DNA from: Candidatus Accumulibacter contiguus
Lineage (GTDB): Bacteria; Pseudomonadota; Gammaproteobacteria; Burkholderiales; Rhodocyclaceae
Assembly (NCBI RefSeq): GCF_012940005.1
Contig: NZ_SPMX01000007.1
Coordinates: 88,003 to 152,002, forward strand
DNA: 64,000 bases
Reading direction: 5' to 3'
The notes beneath the pieces were generated by a model. The model was given only the letters and a program-made list of their open reading frames with translations. It was not told the DNA's origin and searched no databases. Shown here piece after piece: positions 58,522 to 64,000 of this stretch; the stretch's first letter is position 1, and each line of letters opens with the position of its first letter. Made by a program: the position numbers and the translations under genes.

Positions 58522-60423
58522 CTACCCTTTCGGACGACTGAAGCGTGTCAGGTTGTTCATCATCTCGACCATCGCCGGTCGGATTTCGCTCTTGGCGTGC
58601 TCGCGATCGCTGACCGGACGGTCATCGTCATCGAGCACCTCGTCGCGAACCGCACCCGCTGCATTCACCGGGAACGAGATCTTGAACTTTTCGCCGAGGT
58701 AGGCGATGCGGTTCCAGCCTGCCGCAACGGCGTAATCGCGATGGAATCCGGGTGCCAACAGATCCTGCCCGAGCGAGTAATCGGCCGGCGGGTTCCTGAC
58801 ACCGAGCAAGGGCATCAGCGTCGCCGGGATATCGAGGTGGCTGCTGATGCCGCTGATGGTGCGTGCCTGCTGACCCGGAATCCAAAGAACACCCGGTGTG
58901 CTGGTCTGAAAACGATTGAAGTCGGCAGCGTGCCCCCAGCGCTTGCGTTCCATGAATTCCTCACCGTGATCGCCAAGAACGATAATGATCGTCTCGTCGA
59001 GCAGTTTCCTTGCACGCAGATGCGCGATGACACGCCCGATCAACTGGTCGACATGGTGGGCAGCGTTGATGTAGCGGTTCTTGATCGGCACCATCTGCTG
59101 CGCGAAGTCGGCGGACAGATAGTTGAAATCCTCGAGATAGGGGCGCGCGATGACGCTCTCGGGCGGGAAGGTGTAGTTGGCGTGCGTGCCCTCGAAGAAC
59201 ATGTAGGTCATGAATGGCCGCGCCTTGTCGCGAGCATCGATGAACCGGAGGATGTCGTCGATGTTCTGCCGGTCACGCTGCCACGGCGGCGGACCATCGG
59301 ACAGCGCATGCATGTCGGCCGGGTTCATTTTCGCGAAAACCGTCTCCTGAAACGGCGGATAGGTAAAACTCTGGCTGGTATGCAGGCTGAACTGATAGTT
59401 CTGTTGCTGCAGCACATCCATCAGCAGAGGCGATCGGCGCGCCGCCTGCATCGGAAACCAGTAGTTGCCATACAATCCGTAAAACATCGAGAAGATGCCC
59501 ATCTGGGTGGTATTGCCACCGCTGTAGTGGTTCTCGAGGCGCAGCGAATGCTCGGAAAAATCCCAGAGCTGCGGCATGATCGAACGGTCCAGCATGTCGT
59601 AGCGCAGCGATTCGACGGCCAGCCAGACGATGTTGAGCGGGCGTGCAGGCGGCTCGACGCGTAGTGGCAGCAGCGGATAACTCAGGACGCCGTTCTTGAT
59701 ATGCACCCCGCCTTCCCCCTCGGGAGCGCCGCTGAAGCCCAACCGGGATGCCAGCTTGCGAAAGGTGGTCGGCAGGTACAGCGGGTAGCGCTCGCTGGCA
59801 AAAAGAATCGGCTGGTAGTTGGCGGCAGCGCTGAAACCATAGGCGACACGCTCGCCGACCGCGAAGCTCAGAATGGCCAGCAGCACCCAGCCCGCACGCG
59901 GAGTCCAGCGAGACGGACGCGACAGGGCTGCGCGACGCGTCACCCAGTAATAGGTTGCCGCCTGCAACGCCAGCAGTGCGATGACCACCAGGCTTGCGGT
60001 CAGTTCGGTACTGCGACTGGCCCCGAGCGAGGCAATTCCGCCGGGTGTGAACACCAGATCGAGGACAAAGCCGTTGATGTGAAACCCGTACATTCCATAA
60101 ATCACCCGATCGGCGAACAGGAGCACGTGAATCATTCCAGTCAGGCCGATCAGCAGCAGCGCCAGAGAGGCCACTCCGACGCGCGTCACCGGGCGCCGCA
60201 GCAGCAGCCGGTGCAGCAGGTAGCCCGGAATCAGTGCCGGCAGCAGGTACAGGAAGGTGTAACTGACCGTGGTTGCCAGCGTCCACAGTGCTACCGCGAG
60301 CGTGCTGTAGCCCTGGTCATTGGTGAAGGCGCTGACGTGCAGCAGCACCCACAGTCCAGTCAGGAGAAAAAAGCGCTTGATGCTGTCGCGAGTGGGCAAT
60401 TGGGGCATTGGGGTCATCGGCAT
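58522..60423 (-). CDS. Inner-membrane sulfatase-fold protein (YejM/PbgA-like, DUF3413)
   Basis: 633 aa. The N-terminal five helices (LLTGLWVLLHVSAF, FLYLLPALIPGYLLHRLLL, SLALLLIGLTGMIHVLLFAD) are DUF3413. The periplasmic part is a sulfatase-superfamily domain (NIVWLAVESLRYDMLDRSIM, FMTYMFFEGTHANYTFPPES, IIIVLGDHGEEFMERKRWGH). YejM/PbgA in enterics regulates LpxC turnover and LPS levels. In this window, lptF and lptG lie far away. Confidence 0.88.
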   Translation of the reverse strand: MPMTPMPQLPTRDSIKRFFLLTGLWVLLHVSAFTNDQGYSTLAVALWTLATTVSYTFLYLLPALIPGYLLHRLLLRRPVTRVGVASLALLLIGLTGMIHVLLFADRVIYGMYGFHINGFVLDLVFTPGGIASLGASRSTELTASLVVIALLALQAATYYWVTRRAALSRPSRWTPRAGWVLLAILSFAVGERVAYGFSAAANYQPILFASERYPLYLPTTFRKLASRLGFSGAPEGEGGVHIKNGVLSYPLLPLRVEPPARPLNIVWLAVESLRYDMLDRSIMPQLWDFSEHSLRLENHYSGGNTTQMGIFSMFYGLYGNYWFPMQAARRSPLLMDVLQQQNYQFSLHTSQSFTYPPFQETVFAKMNPADMHALSDGPPPWQRDRQNIDDILRFIDARDKARPFMTYMFFEGTHANYTFPPESVIARPYLEDFNYLSADFAQQMVPIKNRYINAAHHVDQLIGRVIAHLRARKLLDETIIIVLGDHGEEFMERKRWGHAADFNRFQTSTPGVLWIPGQQARTISGISSHLDIPATLMPLLGVRNPPADYSLGQDLLAPGFHRDYAVAAGWNRIAYLGEKFKISFPVNAAGAVRDEVLDDDDRPVSDREHAKSEIRPAMVEMMNNLTRFSRPKG

Positions 60424-60562
60424 CCTTCGGCGTAAGAGGCTATTTTAGCGGATAAACATTAAGCCGGGCTGAAGCGATGGCGCCCAGCACGCGCTGCAGG
60501 AGGCGTGGCCTGGCCAAGTCATCTCCAATGGAAACAGCGATCTCGGGTACAATGCCCGGATC

Positions 60563-61537
60563 ATGAGCGATCCACACCTCCAGCACGCGCACCAGCACCA
60601 TCAGCACGATCACCATGAGCATGGCGAGCATGCGCATCATCATGTGGACACCGGCCCACGCCTGCTCTGGGCCTTGCTGCTGACGCTCGGCTTTGCCGGG
60701 GTCGAGGCAGCGACCGGCTTCTGGTCGGGATCGCTGGCATTGCTGAGTGATGCCGGGCATATGGTCACCGACAGCGCCTCACTCGGGCTCGCGGCCTTTG
60801 CGGCCTGGCTCGCGCAACGCCCGCCGACGCAACGACACACCTACGGATATGGTCGGGTCGAGACGCTGGCGGCGCTGCTCAATGTCGTTTTCATGGTACT
60901 GGTGGTGGTCGGGATCTCGGTCGCCGCAGTCGGTCGCATTCTCGATCCTGCCGCGGTCAATGGCGCAGCGGTCACCCTGGTTGCGGCGCTCGGCCTGGTC
61001 CTCAACATCGCCGTCGCATGGTTGCTGATGCACGGCGAGCAGACGATGAATACGCGCGGCGCCCTGCTGCACGTCCTCGGCGATCTGCTCGGTTCGGTGG
61101 CGGCGCTGGTCTCCGGCGCGGTGGTGATGTGGACCGGCTGGACCACCATCGACCCCCTGCTCTCGATTCTGATCTGCGCGCTGATGCTGGCGTCGAGCCT
61201 GCGTCTGTTGCGCGAAGTCCTGCAGGCATTGATGGAAGGCGTACCGCCGAGCCTGTCAACCGAGCAGATCGGATGCGTACTGGCTGGCATCGCGGGAGTT
61301 GCCTCGGTGCACGACCTGCATATCTGGACCTTGTCGTCGAAGCGCGTCGCCCTTTCGGCACATCTCATCGTCGAGTCACTAGAACAATGGCCGACAGTCC
61401 TCGCCGCCAGTCGGCATGCGCTGGCCGCGCAGGGAATTGCACACGTGACGCTGCAGCCGGAACCCTTGACCAATACCGTGCGCTGGCTGCCGATCCCCGA
61501 GAAACTCCGTCAGCAGAATGCCGGGGCCTCCCGATGA
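60563..61537 (+). CDS. Cation diffusion facilitator family metal exporter
   Basis: 324 aa with a His-rich cytoplasmic N-terminus ([20 protein letters not shown]). Six helices follow, with metal-site [16 protein letters not shown] (HxxxD) and [15 protein letters not shown] (HxxxD) in helices 2 and 5. The C-terminal domain has [20 protein letters not shown]. It resembles ZitB/CzcD zinc exporters. The stop overlaps dtd as ATGA, an unusual pairing with tRNA quality control that is probably only positional. Confidence 0.93.
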   Translation: MSDPHLQHAHQHHQHDHHEHGEHAHHHVDTGPRLLWALLLTLGFAGVEAATGFWSGSLALLSDAGHMVTDSASLGLAAFAAWLAQRPPTQRHTYGYGRVETLAALLNVVFMVLVVVGISVAAVGRILDPAAVNGAAVTLVAALGLVLNIAVAWLLMHGEQTMNTRGALLHVLGDLLGSVAALVSGAVVMWTGWTTIDPLLSILICALMLASSLRLLREVLQALMEGVPPSLSTEQIGCVLAGIAGVASVHDLHIWTLSSKRVALSAHLIVESLEQWPTVLAASRHALAAQGIAHVTLQPEPLTNTVRWLPIPEKLRQQNAGASR

Positions 61538-61986
61538 GGGTGCTCGTGCAGCGCGTCGCCGCGGCACGGGTCGAAGTCGAAGGAGAAGTCGCTGGCTCGA
61601 TCGGAGCGGGTCTGCTGATCCTGGCCGCTTTCGAGGAGATCGATGCCAGCTCTGATCTGGCCTGGATGTCCGCCAAGCTGGCCCGACTGCGCATCTTCCC
61701 CGATGCGGCCGGGATAATGAACCGCAGCGTCATCGACGCCAAGGGTGAGCTTCTCGCAGTCAGCCAGTTCACACTCTTCGCGTCGACCCGGAAAGGCAAT
61801 CGTCCATCGTGGAGTCGTGCAGCTCGTCCTGAACTCGCGCAAGCGCTGTTCCAAAGCTTTGTCGAGCAGCTCGAAAGCGCCAGCGGGCGTCGCGTGCAAA
61901 CCGGTGTCTTCGGTGCCGACATGCGGGTACACCTGATCAACGACGGGCCGGTGACAATCAGCATCGATTCGCGTCAGCCAGAATAG
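61534..61986 (+). CDS. dtd: D-aminoacyl-tRNA deacylase
   Basis: 150 aa. [20 protein letters not shown], the catalytic SQFTLFAS motif (SQxT) and [20 protein letters not shown] followed by GPVTI (cis Gly-Pro) are the family hallmarks. It hydrolyses D-amino acids and glycine mischarged on tRNA. ATG 61534 overlaps the CDF stop. Confidence 0.95.
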   Translation: MRVLVQRVAAARVEVEGEVAGSIGAGLLILAAFEEIDASSDLAWMSAKLARLRIFPDAAGIMNRSVIDAKGELLAVSQFTLFASTRKGNRPSWSRAARPELAQALFQSFVEQLESASGRRVQTGVFGADMRVHLINDGPVTISIDSRQPE

Positions 61987-62056
61987 CTCGGCACAACGCG
62001 TCGGCTGAAAACACGAATGGCACAACTTTTTTCAGGTGTGCCCTTGCTGCCATCGC

Positions 62057-62132
62057 TGGCGTCCCCACGGGGATTCGAACCCCGGTACCTACCGTGAAAG
62101 GGTAGTGTCCTGGGCCTCTAGACGATGGGGAC
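62057..62132 (-). tRNA. tRNA-Glu (UUC)
   Basis: 76 bases with encoded CCA. The 5' end is GTCCCCATCGTCTAGAGGCC, the anticodon loop is CCTTTCACGG with TTC anticodon, the T-loop is GGTTCGAATC and the 3' end is GGGGACGCCA. The acceptor stem GTCCCC pairs with GGGGAC. Confidence 0.97.
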
Positions 62133-62151
62133 CCGGAACTCTTTCGGCTTG

Positions 62152-62227
<76 letters not shown>

Positions 62228-62857
62228 GCCCGAAAGAAGCCGGAATTATAGGGAGTAGGCTCCCCGCTGTAAAGCGCTGTACGCACCCCAAGCCTCCAGC
62301 AGGCGGAAATGGGAGGGGTTTCGGGCGGAATCGGAAGGGTTCCGGGGAAAAATTAACAGCAGGGCGGGTGTCGAGAGCGATTTTTTACAGACCGGTTGAC
62401 ATAAAACGGGCATTATATCATATTTTTATCGTATTTTTATCGTATTTTCCGCCCGCTCTATGCACAATCCGGGTTATGTTCTTTAACTACGTTGGCCGCC
62501 AGGATCTTCTCGTAGAGCCGCCCCGGACGGCGCAGCCGCGCCTTTTCGCTTGGCCCGAATTGCTACGCTGCGCGGGCTCTTGGCAAGCTGCAGCAGGCCC
62601 ATCATCGGCGAAGCGCTACTGGCCTTGCAAAATCTCCTTGAACTTTTCAAAGCAAGGTCTATGGTAAGGATAAGCTGATCATTTAATGCTGAACCAGCCG
62701 TTGAGAAGAGTTCTGCAGATGGCGTACGGGAGGTTCTGGAGTGTCGCCTGGCACTTCGGGAAGTGCTTGAATCCACCGGGCCTGGTTCGGCTACGCAAGC
62801 GTTTGCCACCAAGACAAGCGTTTGATGTATCGACGTTCTGAATGAAGGAGATTCACA
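62228..62857 (+). other. Gene-free region with AT-rich direct repeats
   Basis: 630 bp between the tRNA-Ala gene and the arylesterase-like gene. It holds the tRNA promoter area, an AT-rich track at about 62397-62455 and the Shine-Dalgarno AAGGAG (62845-62850) of the next gene. Two to three short direct repeats TATTTTTATCG start at 62421 and 62432, with a partial TATTTTCCG at 62443. No ORF here resembles a known family. Confidence 0.6.
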
Positions 62858-64000
62858 ATGTTAGCAAGTCCTGTTTCACCAGTAGTGGGGTCGGTGCCTG
62901 GCGCGGCAACTGCCCAGGCCATGCTTTCGCTGGCGCAGAAAAGCTGCCGCAGCCTGGTCATGCCATGCCCCGAGGACGTGACGATTGATCATGAGTATGA
63001 GCGTGTCTACATCTCGTCGTGTTCGCGTCCGCGTTTGCGCCGCCCGACGTCGACGGTCGCCTTCGGGTTTCAAACCGGCTTACCGGATTTCCCCAACCCC
63101 TTCAAACCGGCAAGCGCCAGCCTGGTCAACGGCGCGATCCTGACGCTGACTCTCAGCAATCTCGATGCGCCGGTGGTCAACCAGACCGCCGAGTTGAGTG
63201 AACTTGGCGCTTTTCGCCCGGTCGGCATCGACTTCTTGCCGATCGACAGCGCGCAGGCACGCCTTTTCGTAACCGACCGTCCGGCGGATGGGCGCGCCCG
63301 CGTAGTCATTTTCGACGTCGAGCGGGCGAGCGGAGCGCTTTCCAGGCCGCAGTTCATCGAGAATGAGTCTTTCATCCGCGCGCCGAACGAGATCGCTGCG
63401 GTCAGTACCGATGCCTTCTATTTCACCAATACTCAGGAAAGTCGCTTTCAATGGCAGCAGTTGATCGAGACTGTCGTTCCGATCGGCTTCGGTTCGATCG
63501 TTTCCTGCCGACTGATGACTGATGGGCCGGTGTTTCACGTCGACGATGCATTCAAGCACTTTCCCAACGGTGTTGCCTACGAATCCGCCACCAAGCGGCT
63601 GTATGTCGCTGCGTCGATGGCGAAGAAAATCATGGTCTATGGGGTCGTCGGCGCAGCGAGCAAGCCGAGACTCGTTCCGCTTGCTGAGATCGCAGTACCC
63701 GTTGCTGCCGACAATCTGACCTGGGACGCTGCCGGCAACCTCTGGGTCGCCGGCAGCCCTGATCTGGCTGCACTGATGTTCTATACGGTCGGTCAACGGG
63801 AAGACTGCCCGTCCGAGGTGGTCCGGATCGTCGATCCGAGTGGCGCCGCGCGTGTCGAGCCGGTCTTCACCGACGACGGGCAACTGATTTCGGCAGCGAG
63901 TGTCGGGGCATATCACGAGACCGGCGGTCGCCGGCAGCTGGTCGTCGGCGCACCATTCCAGAACCGGCTGCTGGTCGTCGATTGGGTAATCTTTTGGCTC
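62858..64000 (+). CDS. Arylesterase/SMP-30-like beta-propeller protein (partial)
   Basis: 381 codons, open to the window edge. The start at ATG 62858 follows AAGGAG by 7 bp. Motifs of the paraoxonase/SMP-30/strictosidine-synthase-like propeller include FPNGVAYESATKRLYVAASM, DNLTWDAAGNLWVAGSPDL and PSEVVRIVDPSG, with Asn/Asp calcium-ligand positions in NGVAY and DNLTW. No signal peptide of the usual kind is visible. It is probably a lactonase or esterase; the substrate is unknown, and the C-terminal blade is cut off. Confidence 0.82.
   Translation, partial: MLASPVSPVVGSVPGAATAQAMLSLAQKSCRSLVMPCPEDVTIDHEYERVYISSCSRPRLRRPTSTVAFGFQTGLPDFPNPFKPASASLVNGAILTLTLSNLDAPVVNQTAELSELGAFRPVGIDFLPIDSAQARLFVTDRPADGRARVVIFDVERASGALSRPQFIENESFIRAPNEIAAVSTDAFYFTNTQESRFQWQQLIETVVPIGFGSIVSCRLMTDGPVFHVDDAFKHFPNGVAYESATKRLYVAASMAKKIMVYGVVGAASKPRLVPLAEIAVPVAADNLTWDAAGNLWVAGSPDLAALMFYTVGQREDCPSEVVRIVDPSGAARVEPVFTDDGQLISAASVGAYHETGGRRQLVVGAPFQNRLLVVDWVIFWL

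Noticed and set aside
62483..62812. 109-codon minus-strand frame between tRNA-Ala and the propeller gene
   Set aside because: No recognised family, Ser/Arg-rich composition typical of spurious frames, and no ribosome binding site.
63080..63916. 278-codon minus-strand frame near the window end
   Set aside because: Antisense to the arylesterase-like gene, which has a Shine-Dalgarno and propeller motifs.

Overview
The window looks like the chromosome of a GC-rich betaproteobacterium, most likely of the Rhodocyclales / Candidatus Accumulibacter type. This rests on gene content and order: ilvI-ilvH-ilvC next to a sigma factor/DUF3619/DUF3106/RDD cluster, lptG-lptF divergent from pepA-holC-valS, PEP-CTERM exosortase substrates, a NnrS protein and many c-di-GMP signalling genes. 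The taxonomy is inferred and no 16S rRNA gene is present.

Layout. 1-2.9 kb: branched-chain amino acid operon ilvI-ilvH-ilvC (minus strand, ilvC cut by the window edge). 3.1-5.0 kb: ECF-type sigma factor, DUF3619, DUF3106 and RDD proteins. 5.0-12.5 kb: lptG/lptF (LPS export), pepA, holC, a small acidic protein and valS. 12.4-23.7 kb: a segment of about 11.2 kb flanked by direct repeats of the valS 3' end. It carries helicase debris, an OLD/AAA-type ATPase with a Toprim-like DUF4276 partner, a type III restriction-modification operon (mod, a small RhuM-like HTH gene, res), then an M15 peptidase, an N-terminally short serine hydrolase, a DUF2272 lipoprotein and an amino-acid-type binding protein. 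24-26.7 kb: a PEP-CTERM protein behind a near-perfect sigma-54 promoter, and a broken VCBS/RTX-like secreted protein. 26.9-35.9 kb: fused pabB-pabC, a TusA-like protein, an M48 (BepA-like) protease, moaC, a cold-shock protein, clpS-clpA, rraA, an ankyrin protein and a GcvR-like ACT protein. 36-42.7 kb: NnrS, TetR, a periplasmic protein, a hemolysin-III protein, a PEP-CTERM protein with a duplicated sorting motif, and an Lrp regulator divergent from leuA. 42.7-52.8 kb: a binding protein / histidine kinase / EAL response-regulator operon, a SHOCT protein, an ABC-2 exporter and a REC-PAS-PAS-GGDEF protein. 52.9-64 kb: carbonic anhydrase, parvulin, bolA-yciI-yciB, glnS, a RatA-like protein, a YejM-like sulfatase-fold protein, a CDF metal exporter, dtd, tRNA-Glu, tRNA-Ala and a partial arylesterase-like gene.

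At least nine otherwise well-conserved genes, several normally essential (lptF, lptG, glnS), carry single-base frameshifts, most of them +1 in homopolymer runs. This pattern points to sequence or assembly error rather than gene decay, and those genes are annotated here across the shift.

The most interesting candidate system is the direct-repeat-flanked AAA ATPase + Toprim-like DUF4276 + type III R-M cluster, which resembles known two-gene antiviral modules (for example PARIS) in architecture.
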